Source: SIG636 sp045537905 (GTDB taxonomy: Bacteria > Bacillota > Clostridia > Oscillospirales > CAG-382). Taken from it: a stretch of DNA of 64,000 bases. Numbering within the stretch: position 1 is the first letter of the stretch; each line of letters begins with the position of its first letter. Where the stretch lies: positions 1 through 64,000 of the forward strand of contig JAZSQJ010000015.1 in NCBI GenBank assembly GCA_045537905.1, in the 5' to 3' direction. The position numbers were made by a program, and so were the translations under genes. Positions 34,415-42,267 of the stretch are shown one piece after another. Under the pieces are notes generated by a model that did not search any database, was not told where the DNA came from, and was given only the letters and a program-made list of their open reading frames with translations.

Positions 34415-34541
34415 AAATTAAAACAAACAATATTTTTTGTAAAAAAACAAAAAACTTGCTCCAAACAGTGGACTTTTGCTTAAAAATAAGTATAATATGA
34501 ATGTAATAATACGAAATTTTATAAAACAGGAGGATTATACA

Positions 34542-35111
34542 ATGGGTATTTTTGACAAACTTAAGGCAAACGCAAGCTCTGCAATCAAGGGAGCGGTATC
34601 AAATCTGGGCAACAAGAGCGAGACCTTTACATTTGCAGTTCTGCCCGAAAGTCTTGCAGAGATGCAGGCTCTTCCCGAGGCAAAGCTGGACACTCCTTTT
34701 AAGACGGCGGCTCTCACCGTATGTGCTCTTTGCGCTTATGCGGCTGACAAGCAGATAGGCACCGAGATGCTTAACTGGCTCCGCGGTCCCCGCCCTCTCA
34801 GCGGCGTGGATATCTCTTTCCTTAACGACCGTTTCCGTGACGGTAAGACCTATGTACCCTTCTCTTATTTTGAAGGTGCAACCCCCGAAAACGATTACAC
34901 CCCTGCAGAGCCCTTTAAGATCACCGTCAGCACCAACCCCTATTCTGACGCTAACGAAGGCTATATGAAGCTGTTTATCAAGAGCGGCGGCGCAGACAAC
35001 GCCCGTGAGGTTGTGCTTCGTCAGAGAGGCAGTGACGGCGTATGGTTCCTTTGGGATCAGATGCTTCTTCCCGACATCCGCAGTCCCAAGTCCGCTGATC
35101 CTTGGGCATAA
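34542..35111 (+). CDS. DUF6935-like protein
   Basis: 189 aa cytoplasmic protein. N-terminal amphipathic stretch (IFDKLKANASSAIKGAVSNLG), then FTFAVLPESLAEMQALPEAKLDTPFKTAALTVCALCAYAADKQIGTEMLNWLRGPRPL and a C-terminal beta-rich part ending FLWDQMLLPDIRSPKSADPWA. This matches my recollection of a DUF6935 family of gut Firmicutes; role unknown. ATG 34542 has GGAGG at good spacing; the ORF's 22-residue upstream extension has none. Own terminator at 35149. It precedes the ydj-like cluster and is often seen near such genes (inference). Confidence 0.6.
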   Translation: MGIFDKLKANASSAIKGAVSNLGNKSETFTFAVLPESLAEMQALPEAKLDTPFKTAALTVCALCAYAADKQIGTEMLNWLRGPRPLSGVDISFLNDRFRDGKTYVPFSYFEGATPENDYTPAEPFKITVSTNPYSDANEGYMKLFIKSGGADNAREVVLRQRGSDGVWFLWDQMLLPDIRSPKSADPWA

Positions 35112-35148
35112 GCCACTGCAGTCAATAGCAACCTATAATACGTAATAT

Positions 35149-35182
35149 AAAGCACCCTGTCACGAAAGGATAGGGTGCTTTT
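35149..35182 (+). terminator. Terminator of DUF6935-like gene
   Basis: AAAGCACCCT / AGGGTGCTTTT stem-loop. Confidence 0.75.
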
Positions 35183-35289
35183 CTGCGAAAAAACAATAAA
35201 AACAGTTTTATCGTTAATGAAATCAAAAGACGCAAAAAAGGGTTAATAGCAATAAAGCATTAATTGGCAGGGGCATTTTTGTAAAAAAA

Positions 35290-35329
35290 TATTAAAATGT
35301 GTTGATTTTATATTAAAATGTGATATACT
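35290..35329 (+). promoter_or_regulatory. Promoter with two direct 12-bp repeats (possible operator)
   Basis: TTGATT (35302-35307), 16 bp, TATACT (35324-35329). The 12-mer TATTAAAATGTG occurs at 35290-35301 and 35311-35322, exactly 21 bp (two helical turns) apart: one copy abuts the -35, the other fills the spacer. This geometry fits a repressor or activator dimer site. It precedes the small membrane protein and the ydjI-like gene. Confidence 0.6.
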
Positions 35330-35381
35330 TTAATTGATAAAGAGTATACACTCTTGGTGTTGCTTGGTGAGGAGGCGTACC

Positions 35382-35660
35382 GTGTTGAGGAGGACAAAGC
35401 GTGCAGGTAACTTATTTCTTGTGCTTCTGTTCAATATGGTGCTTAATATAGAGGGGTCTGTTCCTGCGTGGATATTGCTTATATTACATTACGTCTTAGG
35501 CTGGAGCATATTATGGTTTTGGTTGGCATTGGGTGTGTGGCTCCTTGGCATTCTTCTGTGGATGGGCTTTATGTCTTTTGCAAGCAACAGCAGTAACGAA
35601 AAACCGTACAGGGAAAACAAAAACCCCTATTCAAAGGGTAACAACACGGCAAAAAAATAA
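35382..35660 (+). CDS. Small two-helix membrane protein
   Basis: 92 aa from the GTG at 35382 (GAGGAGG 6 nt upstream); longer in-frame starts lack a ribosome site. Basic N-terminus (LRRTKRAG), two hydrophobic helices (LFLVLLFNMVLNIEG region and WILLILHYVLGWSILWFWLALGVWLLGILLWMGF), and a polar Asn/Lys tail. It sits 33 bp upstream of the ydjI-like gene and shares its promoter, so it is probably a membrane partner of that system (inference). Confidence 0.65.
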   Translation: MLRRTKRAGNLFLVLLFNMVLNIEGSVPAWILLILHYVLGWSILWFWLALGVWLLGILLWMGFMSFASNSSNEKPYRENKNPYSKGNNTAKK

Positions 35661-35693
35661 ATACATTTTTATAAACCGAAAGGAGTCTTGATT

Positions 35694-37145
35694 ATGGGAC
35701 TTATTAAAGCAGGCATAGGTGCTCTCGGCGGCACGTTGGCAGATCAATGGAAGGAGTTTTTCTACTGTGACTCTCTTCCCAATGACGTACTTGTAAAAAA
35801 GGGTCAGAAGAGAACCGGCAGCAGATCCTCCAACACCAAGGGTGAGGACAATATTATATCCAACGGCTCCGGTATTGCGGTAGCAGACGGACAGTGTATG
35901 ATAATCGTTGAGCAAGGCAAGATAGTAGAGGTTTGTGCTGAACCCGGTGAGTTTACATACGATTCTTCAACAGAACCCTCCATCTTTTCCGGCAGCCTTG
36001 GCAGAAGCATACTTGACACCTTTAAGACCATAGGCAAGCGTTTTGCTTACGGCGGCGATACAGGCAAGGACCAGAGAGTTTATTACTTCAACACCAAGGA
36101 AATACTTGGCAACAAGTTTGGTACCAAGACTCCCATTATGTTCGAGGTAGCCAGCAAGGCGCTTTCCTTCAGCAAGACCGTAGGTATCCGTTGCAACGGT
36201 ATATATTCTTACGAAATAAGCAACCCCCTTCTTTTCTATACCAACGTTTGCGGTAACGTAGAAAACGAATATAGAAGAGACCAGATAGACGAAACTCTTA
36301 AGACTGAGTTTATCTCTGCCCTTCAGCCTGCATTTGCAGCCTTGGCTGAGCTTGAGCTGAGACCTGCCCAGATCCCCGGCAAGGTAAACGAGCTTAGAAA
36401 AGCAATGAATGACGCTCTTAAGATGGAGTGGGAAGAAAGCCGCGGTATAACCGTAGGCAAGATAGCTCTTAACCCCATCAGCCTTGCAGACGAGGATATG
36501 AAGGCCATCAAGGATATGGAAGACGCTCTTCTTATGGGTAGCAACGCCTATATGATGGCAGGCAGAATGACCAACGCAACAGCCGACGCTATGAATGCGG
36601 CTGCAAACAACAGTGCCGGTGCAATGACAGGCTTTATGGGCATGGGCATGGCAGGCGGCGCTATGGGCGGCGGCTTCAATGCGGCGCAGAATTTCTATAA
36701 TATGGGCCAGCAACAGCAGGCACAGCAGCAACAGCAGGGTGTTGTAAATCCTGCCGTTCAAAACGCAATGAACGACAGCAGCGCTGCAATGGGCTGGAAG
36801 TGCTCCTGCGGTGCAACTGCTACAGGCAAGTTCTGCCCCGAGTGCGGTGCAAAGAAGCCCGAGCCTAAGGTAGAGGGCGGCTGGAAATGTGCTTGCGGCG
36901 CAACACCTACCGGTAAATTCTGTCCCGAATGCGGTGCTCCCAAGCCTGCAGAGGCAGAGGGCTGGAGCTGCTCCTGCGGTGCAGTAAACAAGGGTAAATT
37001 CTGCCCTGAGTGTGGCGGTAAAAAGCCTGCAGGCGTTCCTCAGTACAAGTGCGACAAGTGCGGCTGGGAGCCTGAAAAGGGTGTTACACCTCCCAAATTC
37101 TGCCCCGAATGCGGCGACCCCTTTGATAACGGTGATATAGTTTAA
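35694..37145 (+). CDS. ydjI: YdjI-like SPFH/virion-core protein with zinc-ribbon tail
   Basis: 483 aa cytoplasmic protein. The first ~290 residues are the YdjI/'virion core' SPFH-type domain (ADQWKEFFYCDSLPNDVLVKKGQ, VADGQCMIIVEQGKIVEVCAEPGEF, RRDQIDETLKTEFISALQPAFAAL). A Met/Ala/Gly-rich and poly-Gln linker follows (~295-350), then a tail of four zinc-ribbon units, three of the form W.C.CGA....GKFCPECG and a last CDKCGW...KFCPECG. In B. subtilis YdjI works with PspA, YdjG and YdjH at stressed membranes. Here the order is ydjI-ydjG-ydjH, with no pspA in the window. ATG 35694 has AGGAG 8 nt upstream. Confidence 0.85.
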   Translation: MGLIKAGIGALGGTLADQWKEFFYCDSLPNDVLVKKGQKRTGSRSSNTKGEDNIISNGSGIAVADGQCMIIVEQGKIVEVCAEPGEFTYDSSTEPSIFSGSLGRSILDTFKTIGKRFAYGGDTGKDQRVYYFNTKEILGNKFGTKTPIMFEVASKALSFSKTVGIRCNGIYSYEISNPLLFYTNVCGNVENEYRRDQIDETLKTEFISALQPAFAALAELELRPAQIPGKVNELRKAMNDALKMEWEESRGITVGKIALNPISLADEDMKAIKDMEDALLMGSNAYMMAGRMTNATADAMNAAANNSAGAMTGFMGMGMAGGAMGGGFNAAQNFYNMGQQQQAQQQQQGVVNPAVQNAMNDSSAAMGWKCSCGATATGKFCPECGAKKPEPKVEGGWKCACGATPTGKFCPECGAPKPAEAEGWSCSCGAVNKGKFCPECGGKKPAGVPQYKCDKCGWEPEKGVTPPKFCPECGDPFDNGDIV

Positions 37146-37227
37146 TAACTAAGCTTGGCGGAACAAGGCTGAAAAGGGCGTTGTTCCGCCATATACTAAA
37201 TACAAATCCTAAAAAGGAGTGATACTC

Positions 37228-38310
37228 TTGGCAGAGATGCAATATAAATGTCCGTGCTGTGGCGGTCAGATAGAGTTTGACAGTGCCTCTCAAAATATGA
37301 AATGCCCTTACTGTGACACCGAGTACGAGGTGGAAACCCTTAAGTCCTATGACGACGTGTTAAGCGGTGAGCAGGCGGACAAAATGGACTGGGACACAAG
37401 CGCAGGCAGTGAATGGTCTGAGGGTGAAACCGAGGGAATGCGTGTTTACTCCTGTAAGTCCTGCGGCGGTGAGATAGTAGCTGACGAAACTACAGCCGCA
37501 TCAGCTTGTCCCTTCTGTGATAATCCTATAGTTATGATGGGTCAGTTTACAGGTGCCCTTAAGCCTGACTACGTTATTCCCTTCAAGCTGGATAAGGAAG
37601 CGGCAAAGAAAGCACTCAGAAAGCACTACGAGGGCAAGCGCCTTCTTCCCAAGGTTTTCAAGGACGAAAACCATATAGACGAAATAAAGGGCGTATACGT
37701 ACCCTTCTGGCTCTTTGATGCAGATGCAGACGCAAACGTACGCTACAAGGCAACCAGAGTCCGTGCCTGGACCAGTGGTGACTACGATTATACAGAAACC
37801 AGCTTTTACTCCGTGCTCCGTGCGGGTAGTCTCGGCTTTGAGCGAGTGCCTGTAGACGGCTCTACTAAAATGGCGGACGACCTTATGGAGTCTATCGAGC
37901 CCTACGATTTCAAGGATGCGGTGGATTTCCAGACGGCGTATTTGTCAGGTTATCTTGCAGATAAGTACGACGTAGACTCCGAGCAGACCATAGAGAGAGC
38001 AAATACCAGAATAAAGACCAGTACCGAAAAAGCCTTTGCGGCAACGGTACAGGGCTATACGACTGTATTACCCGAGCATACGAATATCCAGCTCCAAAAC
38101 GGCAAGGCAAAGTACGCACTGCTCCCCGTGTGGCTTCTTAACACCACCTGGCAGGGGAAGAAGTACACCTTTGCGATGAACGGTCAGACAGGCAAGCTGG
38201 TAGGCGACCTTCCTGTGGATAAGGGTGCTTACAAGAGATGGCTTTGGGGACTTACCGCAGGGATAGGTGCCGCTTGCTTTGGTATATCCTATCTTATGTG
38301 GTTGCTGTAA
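37228..38310 (+). CDS. ydjG: YdjG-like zinc-ribbon membrane protein
   Basis: 360 aa. Two N-terminal zinc ribbons (YKCPCCGG...MKCPYCDTEYE and YSCKSCGG...SACPFCDNP), a large domain with PDYVIPFKLDKEAAKKALRKHYEGKRLLPKVF and YVPFWLFDADADA, and one C-terminal membrane helix (LTAGIGAACFGISYLMWLL). This is the YdjG layout. The start is TTG 37228, 8 nt after AAGGAG; a GTG at 37219 overlaps the ribosome site. It follows ydjI after 82 bp and is separated from the TPM gene by 13 bp, so it belongs to the same operon. Confidence 0.83.
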   Translation: MAEMQYKCPCCGGQIEFDSASQNMKCPYCDTEYEVETLKSYDDVLSGEQADKMDWDTSAGSEWSEGETEGMRVYSCKSCGGEIVADETTAASACPFCDNPIVMMGQFTGALKPDYVIPFKLDKEAAKKALRKHYEGKRLLPKVFKDENHIDEIKGVYVPFWLFDADADANVRYKATRVRAWTSGDYDYTETSFYSVLRAGSLGFERVPVDGSTKMADDLMESIEPYDFKDAVDFQTAYLSGYLADKYDVDSEQTIERANTRIKTSTEKAFAATVQGYTTVLPEHTNIQLQNGKAKYALLPVWLLNTTWQGKKYTFAMNGQTGKLVGDLPVDKGAYKRWLWGLTAGIGAACFGISYLMWLL

Positions 38311-38323
38311 GGAGGTGCCCGAT

Positions 38324-39040
38324 ATGAAGAAAAGAATAATAGCATTACTTACAGTTATATTTGTGCTTAGCATAAGTATTATCAGCGTAGCCGCCTCCAA
38401 ATCAAAGCTCTATGTAATCGACAAAGCAGACCTGCTTACCGACAGAGAAGAGATAGCTTTGGGCGTTAAGCTTGAGAATATAAATAAACAGTTTGACCTG
38501 GATATCGTTGTTCTTACGGTTGACAGCATCGGGGACAAAACTCCCACGGAGTATGCTGACGACTACTATGATTATAACGGCTACGGTGACGACGGCGCCC
38601 TTATCCTCGTGGCGGTTGAAGAGGGCGAGCGTTATGTTTCCACCTGCGGAAGCTGTATCGACAAAATAGACGTAAGCGAGCTGGGCGATCAGATCAGCTC
38701 CTATCTTGACAGCAAATCCTATAACCAGGCATTCATCGGATTTGCAGACTACGTAAACGAAGTATACGGCTTCAAAATGGGCAGAAGCCTTATTATATCT
38801 TTGGTAATCGGCTTTATAATAGCGCTTATTTCAACAAGCGTTATGAAGGGTAAGCTTAAGTCCGTGCATATGCAAAGCGGTGCGGCGGAATACGTTAAGG
38901 CAGGCAGTCTTAACGTTACAAATTCCCGTGATATATACCTGTACCGTACCGTTACCAGCAGAAAAAGACCCAGCTCTAACAGCAGTAGCGGCTCCCACCG
39001 CTCCTCCTCCGGCAGGTCTCACGGCGGCGGCAGTCTGTAA
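38324..39040 (+). CDS. ydjH: YdjH-like TPM-domain membrane protein
   Basis: 238 aa. Signal-like N-terminal helix (IIALLTVIFVLSISIISVAAS), an extracytoplasmic TPM domain (~25-140: LYVIDKADLLTDREE..., FDLDIVVLTVDSIGDKTPTEYADDYYDYNGYGDDGALILVAVEEGERYVSTCG), a membrane helix (SLIISLVIGFIIALIST) and a Ser/Gly/His tail ending HGGGSL, typical of YdjH/YgcG-type proteins. AAGGAGGTG precedes the ATG. Third gene of the ydj-like set, followed by a terminator. Predicted partner of YdjG/YdjI in membrane maintenance. Confidence 0.85.
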   Translation: MKKRIIALLTVIFVLSISIISVAASKSKLYVIDKADLLTDREEIALGVKLENINKQFDLDIVVLTVDSIGDKTPTEYADDYYDYNGYGDDGALILVAVEEGERYVSTCGSCIDKIDVSELGDQISSYLDSKSYNQAFIGFADYVNEVYGFKMGRSLIISLVIGFIIALISTSVMKGKLKSVHMQSGAAEYVKAGSLNVTNSRDIYLYRTVTSRKRPSSNSSSGSHRSSSGRSHGGGSL

Positions 39041-39054
39041 TATCGCTTAAAATT

Positions 39055-39086
39055 AAAAACAGCACCCACTGGGGTGCTGTTTTTTG
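39055..39086 (+). terminator. Terminator of ydj-like operon
   Basis: AAAACAGCACCC / GGGGTGCTGTTTTTT stem-loop with T run. Confidence 0.85.
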
Positions 39087-39105
39087 CATATATTTAAGCA
39101 ACGGA

Positions 39106-39134
39106 TTGATTTTAGATACGGTTAGTGGTATAAT
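39106..39134 (+). promoter_or_regulatory. Promoter of 39168 membrane-protein gene
   Basis: TTGATT (39106-39111), 17 bp, TATAAT (39129-39134). Confidence 0.7.
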
Positions 39135-39167
39135 ACGTGCAAGCAAACAAGGAAGGAGGGAAAAGCA

Positions 39168-39863
39168 GTGCGGTGTTTCAAGTATAATAACGGCAATAAA
39201 ATCATTAATAACGCCCTTAAAGAGCAATACAAAATATTGACAGAGGATGAAAAACGCATATTCCGTCAAAGAAAACGGTGGAAAACATTCAGTGTTATTG
39301 TCTTCTTTCTGATCTACTGTTTGTGTTTAGCACTTGGCATTTATTTATTGGTATCAATTCCATTGCCAAACCATTGGCTTATGGAAGCTCTTGTTATTGT
39401 CGGCAAGATGATAATAGGCTTTATTATAGCTATTTTATCCGGAGGCTTAAGCTTTTGGATAACCACGCCCCTATGGAATAAGCTTGATTCACTGCATACC
39501 CCTTCGATGAAAAAAGAGCTTTTTTCAAAAGCCTGCAAGCCATTGCGGGAGTATTACCGATTAACAGAGCCGTATATCGTAACAAAATGCTTTGATGCCA
39601 CGGATAAAAGCTTCCAAAACCATGACGTGTGTATTTTTGCAGTTGATGGCGAGTTGCGTATCACCACTGATATTATCCGTGGATTTCTTCACGGTGAAAG
39701 AGATTTGGGGTGCTACGCCTTCAAATTTGACGAGATAACGCTGACAAAGGCACTGGAGAATAATCGCTTGGTAGCGGAGCTGAAAGCGGATAATACCCTT
39801 TTTCTGCTAGGCTACCGTGCAAAAAGCTTTATTGAGAAATTGATAAATAAAAAGTTTAATTAA
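39168..39863 (+). CDS. Two-helix membrane protein of unknown function
   Basis: 231 aa. Basic N-terminal 45 residues, two helices (FSVIVFFLIYCLCLALGIYLLV; LVIVGKMIIGFIIAILSGGLSFWI), then a ~120-residue cytoplasmic domain with CIFAVDGELRITTDIIRG and KFDEITLTKALENNRLVAELK, resembling small PH-like or DUF-type sensor domains. GTG start with GGAGGG 7 nt upstream. No family recognised. Confidence 0.65.
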   Translation: MRCFKYNNGNKIINNALKEQYKILTEDEKRIFRQRKRWKTFSVIVFFLIYCLCLALGIYLLVSIPLPNHWLMEALVIVGKMIIGFIIAILSGGLSFWITTPLWNKLDSLHTPSMKKELFSKACKPLREYYRLTEPYIVTKCFDATDKSFQNHDVCIFAVDGELRITTDIIRGFLHGERDLGCYAFKFDEITLTKALENNRLVAELKADNTLFLLGYRAKSFIEKLINKKFN

Positions 39864-39874
39864 TTTAATTTTTT

Positions 39875-39901
39875 TGAACGGATTTGCCTCCCTCAATCGT
39901 A
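39875..39901 (+). promoter_or_regulatory. ECF-type promoter of the sigma/anti-sigma operon
   Basis: TGAAC (39875-39879), 18 bp, CGTA (39898-39901), matching the general ECF pattern (TGAAC, 16-18 bp, CGT) and lacking a sigma-A -10 at the right place. It lies upstream of an operon encoding an ECF sigma factor, implying autoregulation. A small GCCGT/ACGGC hairpin follows before the ribosome site. Confidence 0.55.
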
Positions 39902-39947
39902 TTGTTGTATGAAGCCGTAAAAAACGGCAAATTCTAGGAGGTATATT

Positions 39948-40883
39948 ATGAAAAGACTACTCACATCCATTTTAGCGCTGACCTTAGTGTTGGTAATCTC
40001 AGGTGTTTCTGCCTATGCCGTTGGCTTTGGACGCAGGGCACCCCTTGCTCTTGACGACGCTGTTGTATCCGAGGACTTCTCTGAGGAAGAAATATCTGTA
40101 GACGTATCCGAGGACACTGCAGAGGAAGAAATCTCTGAAGACCTTTTCGAAGACGTAAGCGTAGAAGAAAGCTCTGAAGCTGTTTCTGAGGATATAACAG
40201 ATGAGGAAATTTCCGAAGAGGCTTCCGACGAAACCATTGTTGATGAAACATCCGAAGAAGAGATTTCCGAGGACGTTTCTGAAGAAATCTCTGAAGACGT
40301 TTCCGAGGATGTCTCTGAAGATATCTCCGAAGATATCCCTGAAGAAAAGCATGAACAGGGCAAGAAGCCCAACAAAACTCACACTGCAGAAACCTGCAAA
40401 AAGCTCGTAGATGCAGACGGCGATGGCCTTTGTGATAACTGTGTGGATGCAGACGAAGACGGTATCTGTGACAACACAGGCAAGGGTAACAAAGGCGATA
40501 AGGGCGATAAGGCTGACGAAGCAGGCAAGACCCACACTGCAGAAACCTGCAAAAAGCTCGTAGATGCAGACGGTGACGGCCTTTGCGATAACTGTGTAGA
40601 CACTGACGGTGATGGTATCTGCGACAACAAGCCCGCAAAGGCAGATAAGGCAGAAGGTGACAAACCCGCAAAAGCAGAGGGTAAAAAGAATCAGAAGTGC
40701 GAAAACTTTATAGATGAAGACGGTGACGGCATCTGCGACAATAAGCCCGCAAGGAAAGAGTCTGCAGAGGGAGACAAACCCCAAAAGGGCGATAAGTTTG
40801 TTGACGAAGACGGTGACGGCGTTTGTGACAACAAGGGCGCAAAGGGCGGCAAGGGTCAACAAAAAGGAAGAAACAGAAAATAA
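39948..40883 (+). CDS. Secreted acidic repeat protein with Ca-binding DxDxDG repeats
   Basis: 311 aa. Signal peptide (MKRLLTSILALTLVLVISGVSAYA). A low-complexity acidic region (~38-135) is made of S-E-[DE]-[IV] steps (SEEISEDVSEDVSED). Five Ca-binding-type units follow, of the form DxDGDG(I/L/V)CDN, as in thrombospondin type-3 repeats; two are in longer duplicated blocks beginning HTAETCKKLVDADGDG. Lys/Gly-rich linkers separate them. No membrane anchor. AGGAGG precedes the ATG. First gene of the ECF operon, 24 bp before the sigma gene, so it is the likely main target of that sigma factor. Confidence 0.75.
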   Translation: MKRLLTSILALTLVLVISGVSAYAVGFGRRAPLALDDAVVSEDFSEEEISVDVSEDTAEEEISEDLFEDVSVEESSEAVSEDITDEEISEEASDETIVDETSEEEISEDVSEEISEDVSEDVSEDISEDIPEEKHEQGKKPNKTHTAETCKKLVDADGDGLCDNCVDADEDGICDNTGKGNKGDKGDKADEAGKTHTAETCKKLVDADGDGLCDNCVDTDGDGICDNKPAKADKAEGDKPAKAEGKKNQKCENFIDEDGDGICDNKPARKESAEGDKPQKGDKFVDEDGDGVCDNKGAKGGKGQQKGRNRK

Positions 40884-40907
40884 ATCATTACACAGTGAGG
40901 CGATATT

Positions 40908-41390
40908 GTGCGAAGTGAAATAGAATTAAACAACGCAATAGAGCTGTACTCAAACACTATGAGGCGAATATGTATGTTGCATTTGAAGAATTATCACGAT
41001 GCAGAGGACATCTGCCAGTCGGTGTTTATCAAATATATGTGCAGCGACCTTGTGTTTGAAAGCAGAGAGCATGAAAAGGCGTGGATTATCAGAGTAACGA
41101 TCAACGCCTGTAAGGATATGCTTAAAAGCTTTTTCAAAACTCGCACGGTTAGCTTTAATGAGTTAATAAGTGAAGCAGAATGCGTTTCTCCTGAATCAAG
41201 CTGTGTTTTGGAGGCGGTGTTATCACTGCCTCCTAAATACAAAAACGTAGTGTACCTGCATTACTACGAGGGATACACCGCACCCGAGATAGGGAAGCTT
41301 CTTGGCAAGAACGTTAACACGGTATACACGCTTTTGAAAAGAGCAAAAAATATGCTTAAGGAAAGGTTGGGAGGTGAAGAATTTGCATAA
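40908..41390 (+). CDS. ECF-type RNA polymerase sigma factor
   Basis: 160 aa. Region 2 (~8-70: YHDAEDICQSVFIKYM with the usual DAEDI..vF core, EKAWIIRVTINACKD) and region 4 (~105-155: LPPKYKNVVYLHYYEGYTAPEIGKLLGKNVNTVYTLLKRAKNMLKE). There is no SigI-type C-terminal domain. GTG start with GAGGCGA upstream. Its end overlaps the anti-sigma gene by 8 nt, so their levels are coupled. It presumably recognises the ECF-like site at 39875. Confidence 0.92.
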   Translation: MRSEIELNNAIELYSNTMRRICMLHLKNYHDAEDICQSVFIKYMCSDLVFESREHEKAWIIRVTINACKDMLKSFFKTRTVSFNELISEAECVSPESSCVLEAVLSLPPKYKNVVYLHYYEGYTAPEIGKLLGKNVNTVYTLLKRAKNMLKERLGGEEFA

Positions 41391-42198
41391 AGATATAAAA
41401 AAAGCCTTTGATGAAATCGGTGCGGACAGGGGGTTTAAGGAAAGACTGAAGCTGGGTGTGACGGAAAAACTGCCTACCGAAAAAAGGAAAAACTACTTTA
41501 AGTATGCGGTAGCAGCCGCAGCCTGTATGCTTGTTCTTTGCCTGGGTCTTGTTGGCTACAAGCTGTACTTTACCCCAATTACAGTCATCAGCGTGGATAT
41601 AAACCCATCTGTAGAGCTGGGTATTAACCGTTTTGACAAGGTGGTAACGGTAGAGGCGTTTAATGAAGAGGGTGCAGAGATAGCTGACTCGGTAAATGTT
41701 AAGCACCTTAATTATAAGGATGCGGTTGACAAGCTTCTCAACGATGACTCCTTTGCAAAGTATGTGGAGACAGAAGGCACGGTTTACCTTACGGTGTTTG
41801 GCGACAACAAGGAGACAGACAGCGTTGCCGAAAAGCTTATGGAGTACTCCAGCGAGAGAGGTGACGTAAACTGTAAGCACGGAGGCAAGGGTAATAAGGA
41901 AGCTCACAAAAACGGGCTGTCTGCAGGAAAATATGACGCCTACCTGAAAATGAAAGAATATAACCCTGACCTTACTGTGGAACAGGTAAAGGGCATGACC
42001 ATGCGCGAGCTTATGGAAAACCGGCACAACGATCAAAACAACAACCGACCCAACCACAATGGCGATACAAACAAGCCTGATACAGACATCGGCAACCCCG
42101 ATATAGATATAAGCCGTCCCAACCGTCCAGGTAAGGGCAACGAAAGCCACGACGGACAAGGCAACCAAAACTCCCACGGAAACGGCAGAGGAGATTAA
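41383..42198 (+). CDS. RsgI-like transmembrane anti-sigma factor
   Basis: 271 aa. Short cytoplasmic N-terminus (HKDIKKAFDEIGADRGFKERL, presumed sigma-binding), one membrane helix (AVAAAACMLVLCLGLVGYKLYF), then an extracytoplasmic RsgI-type middle domain (ITVISVDINPSVELGINRFDKVVTVEAFNEEGAEI) and a disordered Asn/Gly/Asp/Pro-rich tail. TTG 41383 lies 8 nt after GGGAGG; the GTG at 41374 overlaps that site. RsgI proteins usually pair with SigI; here the partner is an ECF sigma. No carbohydrate-binding module is at the C-terminus, so the signal is unknown. Confidence 0.85.
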   Translation: MHKDIKKAFDEIGADRGFKERLKLGVTEKLPTEKRKNYFKYAVAAAACMLVLCLGLVGYKLYFTPITVISVDINPSVELGINRFDKVVTVEAFNEEGAEIADSVNVKHLNYKDAVDKLLNDDSFAKYVETEGTVYLTVFGDNKETDSVAEKLMEYSSERGDVNCKHGGKGNKEAHKNGLSAGKYDAYLKMKEYNPDLTVEQVKGMTMRELMENRHNDQNNNRPNHNGDTNKPDTDIGNPDIDISRPNRPGKGNESHDGQGNQNSHGNGRGD

Positions 42199-42206
42199 TC
42201 CGAACA

Positions 42207-42251
42207 AAAAAACAACACCTCATATGGGGAAACCCCAGGAGGTGTTGTTTT
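42207..42251. terminator. Terminator between anti-sigma and band-7 genes
   Basis: AAAACAACACCTC / GAGGTGTTGTTTT stem-loop, T-rich on both strands, between convergent genes. Confidence 0.75.
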
Positions 42252-42267
42252 GTGTTATTGTTAAAGC

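Noticed and set aside
40013..40862. Minus-strand frames opposite the acidic repeat protein (120 and 287 codons)
   Set aside because: Direct consequence of GAA/GAC/TCT repeat codons read backwards; the plus-strand gene has a signal peptide, ribosome site and operon context.
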